A stretch of 64,000 nucleotides of DNA from Streptomyces sp. NBC_01268 (GCF_036240795.1 NZ_CP108454.1:2480001-2544000); one strand, 5' to 3'. Positions 25,496 through 33,947 are shown, numbered from the stretch's first letter. Notes: generated by a model not told the origin, from the letters alone. Program-made: numbers and translations.

Positions 25496-27130
25496 TTAGG
25501 CGGGGGTGAGCCCGGGGTCGCCCGCCTCGGTGACGAAGGACGCGGCGGTGGTGACCGGGGCGCCGGGGACCGTCACGGCGGAGACGGTACGGAAGTCGGC
25601 CCGCGCGCTGTCCTGCCCGAGCGCGACGGTCACGTAGCCGCGCCGCCCGTCGTAGAACTTCAGGTGGGGGTTGGCCCGCGTCAGGTTGCCGTAGTTGGAG
25701 GGCCGCTCGCTGCCGTCCTTCCCGCTGCTGATGGACGTGGTGACGATCTCGGTCCCGAGGGTCCGGGAGCCGGGGTCGCGGAAGTCGGCCTTGATGTCGA
25801 GGCCGTACGCGACGTGCACGTCGCCGGTGAGCACCATCAGGTTCTCGACCCCGGCCGCCTGCGCCCCGGCGAGGACGCGCTGCCGGGAGGCGGGGTAGCC
25901 GTCCCAGGAGTCCATGGACAGCTTGTACGCGTCGGTGGGGACGCTGCGGCGCTCGGCGAGGACGACCTGCTGCGGGACGACGTTCCAGCGGGCGCGCGAG
26001 TCGCGCCAGCCGTCGATCAGCCAGCGCTCCTGGGCGGCGCCGGTCAGCGTGCGCGCGGGGTCCTCGGACTCGGGTCCCGGGACCTGCCAGCCGTCGCCGT
26101 ACGCCTGGTCCGAGCGGTACTGGCGGGTGTCGAGGATGTCGAACTGGGCGAGCCGCCCGAAGCGCAGCCGCCGGTACAGCCGCATGTCCGGGCCCTGGGG
26201 CCGCTGGGGGCGGCGCAGCGGCTGGTTCTCCCAGTAGGCGCGGTAGGCGGCGGCGCGGCGGATCAGGAACTCCTCCGGCGGCACGTCGTTCTCGGGGGTG
26301 TCGCCCGCGTAGTTGTTCTCGGTCTCGTGGTCGTCCCAGGTGACGACGAAGGGGTGGGCGGCGTGCGCGGCGATCAGGTCCGGGTCGGACTTGTAGAGCG
26401 CGTAGCGCAGCCGGTAGTCGTCGAGGGTCAGCGTCTCCTTGGCGAAGACGCCCGGAAGGACCCGGTCCTGGTAGGCGCGGGCACCGCCGGCGCCGTTCAC
26501 GGCGTACTCGTAGAGGTAGTCGCCGAGGTGGAAGACGACGTCGAGGTCCTCGTCGGCGAGGTGGCGGTAGGCCGTGAAGTAGCCGTCGTGGTAGGCCTGG
26601 CAGGAGACGGCGGCCAGCTTCAGACGGGTGTTGTGCGCACCGGGAGCGGGCGCGGTGCGGGTCCGGCCGACCGGGCTGGTCCAGGACCCGACGCGGAAGC
26701 GGTAGAAGTAGACCCGCCCGGGCCCGAGGTCCGGGACCTCGACGTGGACGGTGTGGTCGAACTCGGGATGCGCGATCGCGCTTCCCCGCCGGACCCCGCG
26801 CCGGAACAGCTCGTCGTGGGCGAGCTCCCACCGGACGGTGACCCGGCTGCCGGCGGGCAGGCCGCCGCCCGTCTCGTACGGGCGGGGGGCGAGCCGCGTC
26901 CACAGCAGCGCGGACCCGGGCAGCGGGTCTCCGGACGCCACCCCCAGGGTGAACGGGTCGTCGGAGATGCGGCGCGGGTCGAGCTCCGCGGCGGCGGCCG
27001 TGCCCGCGGCGGGCAGGTTCACGGCGAAGGCGAGCGCGGCGGCGGCACCCGTGACGGTGAGGAACCGGCGCCTCCCGAAGTCCCGTGCGGCGGCGCGAAG
27101 TTCCTCGGAACGTACCTGACTGGTGGTCAT
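25496..27130 (-). CDS. phoD: PhoD-type alkaline phosphatase, Tat-secreted
   Basis: Secreted phosphodiesterase/alkaline phosphatase of 544 residues. A twin-arginine signal (FGRRRFLTVTGAAAAL, about 18-35) precedes an N-terminal beta domain (FTLGVASGDPLPGSALLWTRL) and the metallophosphatase core with VSCQAYHDGYF, VFHLGDYLYEY, VTWDDHETENNY and VLTGDVHVAYG, which hold the Asp/His/Cys metal ligands. Phosphate scavenging is the family role. No convincing PHO box was found upstream. Confidence 0.92.
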   Translation of the reverse strand: MTTSQVRSEELRAAARDFGRRRFLTVTGAAAALAFAVNLPAAGTAAAAELDPRRISDDPFTLGVASGDPLPGSALLWTRLAPRPYETGGGLPAGSRVTVRWELAHDELFRRGVRRGSAIAHPEFDHTVHVEVPDLGPGRVYFYRFRVGSWTSPVGRTRTAPAPGAHNTRLKLAAVSCQAYHDGYFTAYRHLADEDLDVVFHLGDYLYEYAVNGAGGARAYQDRVLPGVFAKETLTLDDYRLRYALYKSDPDLIAAHAAHPFVVTWDDHETENNYAGDTPENDVPPEEFLIRRAAAYRAYWENQPLRRPQRPQGPDMRLYRRLRFGRLAQFDILDTRQYRSDQAYGDGWQVPGPESEDPARTLTGAAQERWLIDGWRDSRARWNVVPQQVVLAERRSVPTDAYKLSMDSWDGYPASRQRVLAGAQAAGVENLMVLTGDVHVAYGLDIKADFRDPGSRTLGTEIVTTSISSGKDGSERPSNYGNLTRANPHLKFYDGRRGYVTVALGQDSARADFRTVSAVTVPGAPVTTAASFVTEAGDPGLTPA

Positions 27131-27265
27131 GTTCCCCTCCCCTGAAGGATGCTGTCCGTCCGGTATTGCAAGGGGGCGGGACGACCTCACGTTGTCGGGT
27201 ACAGAACATCCACGTGTCGGACGGATGAGTTCATGGGGCACGGGTCTGCCGTACGCTGCGCGCCC

Positions 27266-28009
27266 ATGAGCATCGCAGTGGTGACGGGAGCGGGGTCGGG
27301 CATCGGCCGGAGCGTGGCGCGGGCCCTGGCGGAGGCCGGCTGGCAGGTGGCCCTGGCCGGCCGCCGCCTGGCCCCCCTGGAGGAGACCGCAGCCCCCTTC
27401 CCCGCCTCGGACGTGCTGTGCGTCCCCACCGACGTGACCTCCCCCGAGCAGGTCGCGGCCCTCTTCGAGGCGGTACGGGACCGGTTCGGCCGGGTCGACC
27501 TGCTCTTCAACAACGCGGGTACGTTCGCGGGCGGCGGCGTCCCCGTGGAGGACCTGGACCACGCGACCTGGCGCTCGGTGGTGGACGTCAACCTGACGGG
27601 GGCGTTCCTCTGCGCGCAGGCCGCCTTCCGCACGATGAAGGACCAGGCGCCGCAGGGCGGCCGGATCATCAACAACGGCTCCATCTCGGCGCACGTGCCG
27701 CGCCCGCACTCCATCGCGTACACGGCGACGAAGCACGCGATGACGGGCCTGACGAAGTCCCTGTCGCTGGACGGGCGCCCGTACCGGATCGCCTGCGGCC
27801 AGCTCGACATCGGCAACGCGGCGACGGAGATGACGGCCCGCATGCAGACCGGCATCCTCCAGGCCAACGGCGAACTGGCGGCGGAACCGGTGATGGACGC
27901 GGCGGACGTGGCGGCGACGGTGGTGCACATGGCGGCTCTGCCGCTGGAGGCGAACGTGCAGTTCGCGACGGTGATGGCGACGGCGATGCCGTACATCGGG
28001 CGGGGCTGA
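27266..28009 (+). CDS. SDR family oxidoreductase
   Basis: Short-chain dehydrogenase of 247 residues with the full classical set: TGAGSGIG cofactor loop (about 8-15), NNAG, and the catalytic Ser and YxxxK in [18 protein letters not shown]. The ATG at 27266 gives the normal family start; upstream in-frame codons add non-conserved residues. It is a single gene divergent from phoD and followed by a hairpin. The substrate is unknown. Confidence 0.88.
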   Translation: MSIAVVTGAGSGIGRSVARALAEAGWQVALAGRRLAPLEETAAPFPASDVLCVPTDVTSPEQVAALFEAVRDRFGRVDLLFNNAGTFAGGGVPVEDLDHATWRSVVDVNLTGAFLCAQAAFRTMKDQAPQGGRIINNGSISAHVPRPHSIAYTATKHAMTGLTKSLSLDGRPYRIACGQLDIGNAATEMTARMQTGILQANGELAAEPVMDAADVAATVVHMAALPLEANVQFATVMATAMPYIGRG

Positions 28010-28011
28010 GC

Positions 28012-28038
28012 CCCGCCCGGGGAGCGCTGCCGGGCGGG
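28012..28038. terminator. Hairpin between convergent genes
   Basis: CCCGCCCGG and CCGGGCGGG arms with a 9-base loop lie just after the SDR stop and before the end of the facing NTF2-like gene. Confidence 0.55.
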
Positions 28039-28043
28039 CCCGG

Positions 28044-28367
28044 TCAGGCCTGACCGGTCTCGAACCGCGACACCTTCCCCCCGTCGACGGTGAACCGCCA
28101 GGCGGTCCGCATGGCCCCCCAGGTCTCGTTGCTGTAGGTGGCGACGAGGGCCCGCCCGCCGTCCGCCTCCGACTCGACCTCCATGCGCCCCGAGGAGGAG
28201 AAGATCTCCCGCTCGGTCCAGTCGGCCACGTCCCGGTCCGACCCGTCGTCGGACATGGTCACACCGGGCGCGAGGACCTCGGAGAAGGCCTGCCGGTCGT
28301 TGGCGTTGAGCGCGGCGACGAAGGCCCGCACGGTGGGATCGCTGAGCTGGTCCACGGAAAGGGTCAT
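28044..28367 (-). CDS. NTF2/SnoaL-like fold protein
   Basis: A 107-residue protein with the cone-shaped alpha+beta pattern of the NTF2-like superfamily: helix VRAFVAALNANDRQAFSEVL, then strands with GVTMSDDGSDRD and MRTAWRFTVDGGKVSRFETG. No catalytic set is clear, so it could be an enzyme or a binding protein. It lies outside the rnpB-bounded island and would have been the gene just beyond rnpB before that segment entered. Confidence 0.65.
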   Translation of the reverse strand: MTLSVDQLSDPTVRAFVAALNANDRQAFSEVLAPGVTMSDDGSDRDVADWTEREIFSSSGRMEVESEADGGRALVATYSNETWGAMRTAWRFTVDGGKVSRFETGQA

Positions 28368-28448
28368 GCACCACCCGTACACCGGGGGAGGCCGCGGCCG
28401 GGGGTCCCACACCGGGAGGGGCCCCCTCACGGACCAGCGAGGGCCTTG

Positions 28449-28484
28449 AGGGGCAGACGAGTCGGGCTGTACGCCGGGTTCTGT
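28449..28484. repeat. Direct repeat, left copy: displaced 3' end of rnpB
   Basis: 36 bases identical to 33151-33186. On the minus strand they are the final part of RNase P RNA (the 3' strand of the terminal P1 helix and the bases before it). Only this fragment is present here; the sequence diverges on both sides. It behaves as the displaced target copy of an attachment site. Confidence 0.9.
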
Positions 28485-28653
28485 GCTCGGACCACGAGTG
28501 TGATGCCGCATCACATGGCTGGTTTCTGTGAGTTCCGTACCGCAGGGATCGGGCAGAATCGGTGAGCTTCACACCAGTGCCGGAACCGGCCGTGCAAGCC
28601 GCCCCATGGTGCGGCCGCCGGCTCGTCAGGCGAGCGAGGACAAAGGGAAGACC

Positions 28654-29643
28654 ATGCTGGCGGGGTTGGGCCTGGGAGCTGTTGAGTCGGAGTTCTACCG
28701 CCTCTTTCTGACGCGGCTGACGTCGACCGCAGAGTGTGTCGGTGACTCGGTGGGCCTCTCCGCGCAGGAGGCCTGCCTTGTCGCAGAGCGGCTCTTGTCG
28801 CTGGGCTTGCTCGCCGGGACCGCAGGGGGAGAGCTGCGTGCCGTCCATCCGGTCCTGGCCTGTCATCCCCTGTTGGAACGCGCCGAACTGCGCCTGGCAC
28901 GTCAGCAGAAGGAACTCGAGCTGAGCCGTGCGGCGGTCGATGAGCTGGCCTCCGAGATCGGCTCGGAGAGGGCCTCCTCCCTTGCCGAGGCGCAGGTGCA
29001 CCGTGGAGCCGCCGCGGCCTGGTCGTTTCTGGAGCAGATCGCGGCCACGGCGTCGACGTCGGTGCAGTGCATGGCCGCCGCCGGTGCCGCCCCGGGAGTA
29101 GGGGAGACCTCCGACTACACGGCGATCGGCGAGCTCGCGGCCTTCACCGCCCGGCGGGGCACCCCCGTGCAGCTCCTGCTCCTGGAGAGCATCGACATCC
29201 TGCCCAGCCTGGTGGACGGCGCCCACACGATGGCAGCGGCCGGTGTCGAGATCCGCACCGTGCCCACGCTCCCCGTCTGGGTGTTCATCGTCGACGACGA
29301 GTACGTCGCCACCGCTCTGGACCCCGCCGACAACCAGGCAGGGATCATGGTCGTCCGAACACCGGGGGCGGTCGCGGCCGCTGCCGACCTCTTCGTCCGT
29401 CACTGGCGCGGAGCCGCACCGCTTGCCGCTCCCGATCACCAGACCCCCCGCGACCTGATGCAGAAGCATCGCGATCTCATCGCGCTGCTCGCCGACGAGG
29501 TGAAGGACGAGGCCATCGCGCGGCGCCTCGGCGTATCGCCGTCGACCGCACGACGCCGCATCAAGGACCTCTGCCGCGAGTTCGAGGTGAGCACCCGCAC
29601 TCAACTGGTGGTCAGGGCATGCCGGATGGGCCTGCTCGACTGA
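28654..29643 (+). CDS. TrmB/LuxR-type transcriptional regulator
   Basis: A 329-residue regulator. The N-terminal winged-helix region (LGAVESEFYRLFLTRLTS to LLSLGLL, about 8-55) resembles TrmB-type domains, followed by a coiled helix (LARQQKELELSRAAVDELASEI) and a middle alpha/beta domain. The C-terminal LuxR-type helix-turn-helix reads DEAIARRLGVSPSTARRRIKDL (about 285-310). The ATG is chosen because the TrmB-like domain begins right there and AAAGGGAAG precedes it. It is the first gene of the island and the likely controller of the secreted proteins after it. Confidence 0.75.
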   Translation: MLAGLGLGAVESEFYRLFLTRLTSTAECVGDSVGLSAQEACLVAERLLSLGLLAGTAGGELRAVHPVLACHPLLERAELRLARQQKELELSRAAVDELASEIGSERASSLAEAQVHRGAAAAWSFLEQIAATASTSVQCMAAAGAAPGVGETSDYTAIGELAAFTARRGTPVQLLLLESIDILPSLVDGAHTMAAAGVEIRTVPTLPVWVFIVDDEYVATALDPADNQAGIMVVRTPGAVAAAADLFVRHWRGAAPLAAPDHQTPRDLMQKHRDLIALLADEVKDEAIARRLGVSPSTARRRIKDLCREFEVSTRTQLVVRACRMGLLD

Positions 29644-29853
29644 TCCCGGCGGTGGGGCGATGCGGATGGGTCCGGCGCCCCGATCCCCTCTTGATGATCT
29701 TGGTCACCTGTGCTCACGCCAGAGCTCGCCACGCCAACCTGCACGGAGACACCCCAAGGCCTCCTACGGTGGTGACAGATCGCAGGCCGCAGCGCCTGAA
29801 CGCGCAGCGACGTTCCTCATCGCGGTCATCCCACCACCACCGAAGGGTCGCTC

Positions 29854-30471
29854 ATGCCTGCCCGCATGCCCGCAAAGCCCACGAGGACCTCTGCATTCCG
29901 CCTCGACGCGGTCCTGGTATCCCTCTCCCTCGCCCTGCTCCCCGCCTCCCTGGCAATCCCGCAGGCCCACGCCGCAGGACGAGGACAGGTGTGCTTCTTC
30001 CTCGACACCGACGGCGCGGGCGGCGCCGGACACGCCGGCTGGGCCGTCAAGGACACCGCCCGCGCCGACCACTACATCTGGGGAACCTTCCAAGGGCCGA
30101 CCACGCAGCAGCCCCTCGCCATGGGCGCTCGCATCGCAGGCGGAACCTGGCGGGAGCTGACTGCGAAAGGCAGCATCCTCGCCCCCTCGAAGTACGAGTT
30201 CTACCGATGCCAGACAACCGCGAGCGGCAGCATCGCCCCCGCACAGCGCACCTACCGAGCTCTGGCCCGCACGAGCTACGACCTCCTCACGAACAACTGT
30301 CTGACGGGCGCCGGCGAGATCTTCCGGGCCTACAGCCCCGCCATGAGCACACGGCACCTTCCTGACGGCCTGGGAGGCCGCCCCAACGGAGGCGGTCTGA
30401 GCCCGACGTACTACATCAAGACCCGCCTCACCTCACATGCCGGCGGCTGGGGCCCGGTCAACCGGTACTGA
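29854..30471 (+). CDS. Secreted protein with permuted papain-fold (NlpC/P60-like) pattern
   Basis: A 205-residue exported protein with signal peptide 1-40 (cleavage after AHA). The mature part has a His in GHAGWAV (His60) ahead of a Cys in NNCLTGAGEIF (Cys149). The His-before-Cys order and the NNC motif are those of circularly permuted papain-fold hydrolases (LRAT/YiiX-like), which act on peptidoglycan peptides or lipids. Another Cys pair (about 47 and 119) may form a disulfide. It has a good GAAGGG site before the ATG. The enzyme class is an inference from motif order; no close family is recognised. Confidence 0.55.
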   Translation: MPARMPAKPTRTSAFRLDAVLVSLSLALLPASLAIPQAHAAGRGQVCFFLDTDGAGGAGHAGWAVKDTARADHYIWGTFQGPTTQQPLAMGARIAGGTWRELTAKGSILAPSKYEFYRCQTTASGSIAPAQRTYRALARTSYDLLTNNCLTGAGEIFRAYSPAMSTRHLPDGLGGRPNGGGLSPTYYIKTRLTSHAGGWGPVNRY

Positions 30472-30552
30472 TCACGGCGCACCGCACCGAGGCACTCCGT
30501 TTCCCGCTGATGTGTCCTTCGCACACCTGACTCTCCACGGAGGCATGAAGTC

Positions 30553-30987
30553 ATGCGAAAAACCCTCCTGGTCCTCGGCCTGGCCCTGGTAGCCGCCTTC
30601 GGAGTCGGCTATCTGGCCCTCCGCGACAACCAGCCACCACGCCCACCGGACAGCGGCAAGCCTCCGGGCGCCCCCTCACTGCCGTACAAGCCGGGTGGAC
30701 CCCTGCCCGCCCAAGCGGCCGACGTCGCCCAGGACCTGGCCTCCGGCGATGCCGCCACCCAGCGGGCGGCACTCACCCCGGAACTGGATCACGCTCTGGA
30801 GGCCGGCCGCCTTCTCCCCGAGGGAACCCGCATCGACCTGAGCGAGGACAGCTGGCACGAGGCCAACGGCTACGCCAACGCACAGGCCACCCTGACGAAA
30901 CCAGGGAAACCCGCACAGCACGTCCTCATCGGGTTCGCCAAGCGGAGTACCGGATGGCGCATCACCGTAGTGGAGGTCCTGAAGTGA
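30553..30987 (+). CDS. Membrane-anchored small protein, unknown function
   Basis: A 144-residue protein with an N-terminal helix (LLVLGLALVAAFGVGYLAL, about 5-23) that looks like an uncleaved anchor. A Pro-rich spacer (PPRPPDSGKPPGAPS) and a small alpha+beta outer domain (DVAQDLASGDAATQRAALTPEL to GWRITVVEVLK) follow. GGAGG lies 9 bases before the ATG. Its stop overlaps the start of the lipase-like gene, so the two are coupled and may act together, for example as a chaperone or immunity-like partner; that is a guess. Confidence 0.6.
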   Translation: MRKTLLVLGLALVAAFGVGYLALRDNQPPRPPDSGKPPGAPSLPYKPGGPLPAQAADVAQDLASGDAATQRAALTPELDHALEAGRLLPEGTRIDLSEDSWHEANGYANAQATLTKPGKPAQHVLIGFAKRSTGWRITVVEVLK

Positions 30988-32783
30988 CGGGCCATTCGAT
31001 CCGGAAGCGCGTTGTCGCCCTCTGTTCCACCCTGCTGACCCTCCTCGGCCTCACTACGGTGCTTTCCGGGACCGCAGCGGCGGCCCCCGGCCCCTGTTCC
31101 GCGGGCGGCAAGGTCGTACAGGTCGAGCCTCGCGGGCCGGTGGCGAACAGTACGCCCGTCCTCTTCGTCCACGGCATCAACGCCGGAGCCGACACCTGGA
31201 ACCAGCCCGAGGGGGTGTACCCGGCCGACAAGGCGCAGAAGGCAGGCGAGGCATACCGGCCGGGGAAGGGATCCTTTCCCGCGAGAGTCGCCCACCTGGC
31301 CCGGGTCACGGCGTGGACCTACGACTACCACGCGGCCCAGCCCGAATGGGTCACGGACCGTCGCATCGGTCCGGCGCTCGCGGACGCCGTCAACTGCCTG
31401 GCCCGAGCGACCGGCCACAAGGTCGTGGTCGTCGGCCACTCCATGGGCGGCCTCGCCACCCAGTACGCAGCCTCACGCTCCGACGGCCGGTCCGACGGCA
31501 AGACGTGGCAGAACATCGCCGAGGTCATCACCATCGGCACGCCGACGATCGGCTCCCCACTCGTCACCGCCCTCCAAACGGGCACGGACCTGCTCAGCAT
31601 CTCCCGTGACCCCGTACTCATGACGCTCAACGCCGTCCTCAGTTTCTGTGCGGGATACGACCTCACGCACGAAGACGACATCTGCGATGCATTCACAGCC
31701 CTCAAATCTCCCCAGGGCCGTGCGCTGAGGTACCGCTCGGCCGAAATCGCCAAACTGCCGCCCTGGCCCAAGGAACTGCCCGTCCGGGCGATCGCGGGCG
31801 ACATCAGGTTCACCCTGCCCCGGGGGCCTTTCGACGTCTCCCCGCCGCCCGAAGTGGGAATCGGGGACATCGCCGTCACCCGCGACTCCGCCACCGCGTA
31901 CGCGAACATGACCGGCGAGCCGCACGTCCTCACCTGCCGCCCGAGCGGCTGGAAGGTTCTCGAGAGCGGCTGCAACCACATCAACATCAAGACCGATCCC
32001 GCCGTCATGGAGACGGTGATCAAGCAGATCGAACGCATCCGGGGCACACAGCCCGTCAAGCCCGTCCCCACGAACCCGTGCCCCACCCGCGCGGAACTGA
32101 AGACGGCAGTCACCCGCACCTTGCAAGCCCCCTCCGAAGTCCACCTCGGAGACAGCAAGTGCTACCCCGGCTGGTCGGCCGTCATCTGGGGAGACACTCC
32201 CGCCACCGACTCCGTGATCATCACGGTCTTCACCCGTACGGCCGGCCGGCTCAAACTGGCCACCCACCTCGTCCCGGTCATGGAGGACGACCACGACCCG
32301 GACTGGGTCCGTGACTGCGGCCGGCTCCGAGGCATGAAACCCCCCGCCCGGCTGGTCGAGTTCACCGGCTGCCCGGCCACAGCCCAACAACCGACCACGA
32401 CCACCATCGACGGCGCCGCGGCCCTGGGACTCATCCGGCGGCACCACTTCAGCACCACTGTCACCGCAGAGGAGATCACCCGCATGGCCGGCCCGCTGCG
32501 CGCCGTTCAAGCCGCCTGCGTCGGCAGCGCCAACGGCAACTGCGTCAGCGTGTTCTTCTTCCACGGCAACAGGTACGTGGGCCAGGCGACCGGATCCGGG
32601 CAGCTCCGCCTCACCTCGCAGAACGGCACGGAAGCCACGCTGACCCGTCCGATCTTCAAGGACACCGATCCCACCTGCTGCCCCTCAGGAGGAACCGAGA
32701 CGCATCGCGTCCGATGGGGAGGCAGCGCTGTTGTGGCCGGCCCGTCCCTTCCCCACTTCGAACCGGCAGACGAACCGCTGTAG
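30984..32783 (+). CDS. Secreted lipase-like alpha/beta hydrolase with C-terminal extension
   Basis: A 599-residue exported protein. The GTG at 30984 overlaps the previous stop, has GGAGG 7 bases upstream, and puts a signal peptide (ending GTAAAA, about 35) at the N-terminus. The hydrolase core has the oxyanion segment VLFVHGINAGADTW and the nucleophile elbow GHSMGG (Ser about 153), as in triacylglycerol lipases and esterases. Residues about 360-599 form a Cys-rich second region of unknown type (Cys in SKCYPGW, RDCGRLRG, TGCPATA, DPTCCPSG). The catalytic Asp and His are not certain. Confidence 0.8.
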   Translation: MTGHSIRKRVVALCSTLLTLLGLTTVLSGTAAAAPGPCSAGGKVVQVEPRGPVANSTPVLFVHGINAGADTWNQPEGVYPADKAQKAGEAYRPGKGSFPARVAHLARVTAWTYDYHAAQPEWVTDRRIGPALADAVNCLARATGHKVVVVGHSMGGLATQYAASRSDGRSDGKTWQNIAEVITIGTPTIGSPLVTALQTGTDLLSISRDPVLMTLNAVLSFCAGYDLTHEDDICDAFTALKSPQGRALRYRSAEIAKLPPWPKELPVRAIAGDIRFTLPRGPFDVSPPPEVGIGDIAVTRDSATAYANMTGEPHVLTCRPSGWKVLESGCNHINIKTDPAVMETVIKQIERIRGTQPVKPVPTNPCPTRAELKTAVTRTLQAPSEVHLGDSKCYPGWSAVIWGDTPATDSVIITVFTRTAGRLKLATHLVPVMEDDHDPDWVRDCGRLRGMKPPARLVEFTGCPATAQQPTTTTIDGAAALGLIRRHHFSTTVTAEEITRMAGPLRAVQAACVGSANGNCVSVFFFHGNRYVGQATGSGQLRLTSQNGTEATLTRPIFKDTDPTCCPSGGTETHRVRWGGSAVVAGPSLPHFEPADEPL

Positions 32784-32878
32784 GTCCTCTCCGTTGCCCG
32801 GCTGGGCCCGGGAAACGACGAGTGCGCAACCCACGACGGCTACGGCGGTCCACATTCAAGACGAGAAGGAGAACTCTC

Positions 32879-33040
32879 ATGGCCCGATGCACGTCATGCC
32901 CTGACAGGAAGGGCGAGTGCCGAAAGTGCAAGGGCACCGGCAAGGTCGACGGCTTCCCCTTCCCGCGAGACTGCGACACATGCGGAGGGGACGGCGTCTG
33001 CAGCTCGTGCAACGGCGACGGGTACACCTTCGGCTGGTAA
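32879..33040 (+). CDS. 53-residue CxxCxGxG zinc-knuckle protein
   Basis: A very small protein with four Cys pairs: CTSC, CRKCKGTG, CDTCGGDG and CSSCNGDG. These are the repeats of the zinc centre in DnaJ/Hsp40, here without the J domain. GAAGGAG precedes the ATG. It would fold around two zinc ions. It is the last gene of the island, just before a terminator and the right repeat. It could be a chaperone-like helper for the secreted proteins, but no function is established. Confidence 0.7.
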   Translation: MARCTSCPDRKGECRKCKGTGKVDGFPFPRDCDTCGGDGVCSSCNGDGYTFGW

Positions 33041-33097
33041 CCCACTGAGCGGGTCCTGGCGGAGAAGAGGGGCGGGTCGGCAAGCCCCTCAAAGATC

Positions 33098-33133
33098 GAA
33101 AAGGGCATCCGACGCAGGTCAGACGCCCTTTTC
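33098..33133. terminator. Bidirectional terminator between island genes and rnpB
   Basis: GAAAAGGGC and GCCCTTTTC arms, giving a T-run on either strand after a GC stem. It ends plus-strand transcription of the island and also minus-strand transcription of rnpB, whose 3' end is about 18 bases away. Confidence 0.75.
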
Positions 33134-33150
33134 GAGGAAAAGCCCCAGGT

Positions 33151-33186
33151 AGGGGCAGACGAGTCGGGCTGTACGCCGGGTTCTGT
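33151..33186. repeat. Direct repeat, right copy: functional 3' end of rnpB
   Basis: 36 bases identical to 28449-28484 and continuous with the rest of rnpB. Its P1 strand GGCAGACGAGTCGGGC (plus strand) pairs with the matching strand near 33545-33560. This copy completes the RNA gene, so it is the side brought in or rebuilt by integration. Confidence 0.9.
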
Positions 33187-33561
33187 ACCCCGGGACCTCG
33201 CGGTCGTCGGGGTGACGGCCATCCATCTAGGACCGGCGTTGCCGCCGGTCTCGTGCGGTCTACCCGCGGACTCGGGCGGGCAGCCCTCGATCGTCCGCGC
33301 AGGAACACCGGGGTGTTCCCTTTTGACCTTGCTCCTGGTGGGGTTTACCGAGCCGCCTGAGTCACCTCAGGCGCTGGTGGTCTCTTACACCACCGTTTCA
33401 CCCTTACCGAGGACCGAGGTCCCCGGCGGTCTGTTTTCTGTGGCACTGTCCCGCGGGTCACCCCGGGTGGCCGTTAGCCACCACCTTGCCCTGTGGAGCC
33501 CGGACGTTCCTCGGGAAGACCCGAAGGTCTCCACGCGGCCGCCCGCCCGGCTCGTCTGCCG
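33152..33561 (-). ncRNA. rnpB: RNase P RNA, class A
   Basis: Catalytic RNA that trims tRNA 5' ends. About 410 nt on the minus strand. The 5' strand of P1 (GGCAGACGAGCCGGGC, read from 33560) pairs with the 3' strand at 33154-33169. In between are the hallmark conserved pieces: GAGGAACGUCCGGGCUCC, the ACAGUGCCACAGAAA stretch, GGUAAGGGUGAAAC, GGUAAACCCC, and near the 3' end AGAUGGAUGGCC. Ends are set by the P1 helix and may be off by a few bases. Confidence 0.95.
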
Positions 33562-33584
33562 TGCCGACCATGCTACCTGCCGAT

Positions 33585-33838
33585 TCACACGAAGTCGGCC
33601 GTCTCCACGTCGAAGCCGAAGGGCTCGGGGAGGGCGAGGGACTTGCCGAACGGGACCCGGTGCTGCTCGCGGTAGTCCCCGCGGTCCCGTCCGGCGGCGG
33701 CGTCACGACGATCTCCCCTTCGATCAGCTCCGCCCGGAAGCCCTCCGGCGTCTCCAGCGCCAGAACGCCCTCCGGCAGGATCTCCTCCTGCGTGAGTGGC
33801 GCGTGCGGCATGGCAGTCATGTCGTGACCGTCGGACAT
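33585..33838 (-). pseudogene. Degenerate Uma2-family (DUF820) endonuclease-like gene
   Basis: The first 40 or so codons (EGVLALETPEGFRAELIEGEIVV) match the start of Streptomyces Uma2-family proteins. In another frame the last codons (GKSLALPEPFGFDVETADFV) match their C-terminus. The 100 or so residues between, including the PD-(D/E)xK-like core, are gone and the two ends are out of frame. It lies 24 bases upstream of rnpB. Clearly a non-functional remnant. Confidence 0.75.
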
Positions 33839-33916
33839 CCGGGCACCCGCCGTCCCTGTGATCGGGGTCGTTCCCTCGACCGTGGCACATGATCCGTGCC
33901 GTGCCCCGGAGGACGC

Positions 33917-33947
33917 TTGACCTTGTCGCAGCGTCAGGGTTTCTACT
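33917..33947 (+). promoter_or_regulatory. MerR-type promoter with dyad in a 19-bp spacer
   Basis: TTGACC (33917-33922) and TCTACT (33942-33947) are 19 bases apart, and the spacer carries the imperfect inverted repeat ACCTTG...CAGGGT. Stretched spacers with an internal dyad are the mark of promoters switched by MerR-family proteins. The regulator gene starts 6 bases later, so the message may be leaderless. Confidence 0.55.

Larger units (their letters stand above)
28449..33150. mobile_element. 4.7-kb island at the 3' end of rnpB, no integrase
   Basis: The segment between the two 36-bp copies holds five genes, all on the plus strand: a TrmB/LuxR-like regulator, a secreted papain-fold candidate, a small membrane-anchored protein, a secreted lipase-like protein and a tiny Cys-rich protein. 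Codon use is visibly less GC-biased than in neighbours. Integration at the 3' end of a structural RNA that is rebuilt by the incoming copy is classic for site-specific elements, but no integrase or excisionase frame is present. It may be a decayed element or one mobilised in trans. Confidence 0.75.

Noticed and set aside
27131-27265. Possible PHO box upstream of phoD
   Set aside because: Only scattered GTTCA-like pieces without the 11-bp direct-repeat spacing were seen.
28485-33150. Search for an integrase, excisionase or transposase in the rnpB island
   Set aside because: No frame on either strand shows tyrosine or serine recombinase motifs; none is claimed.
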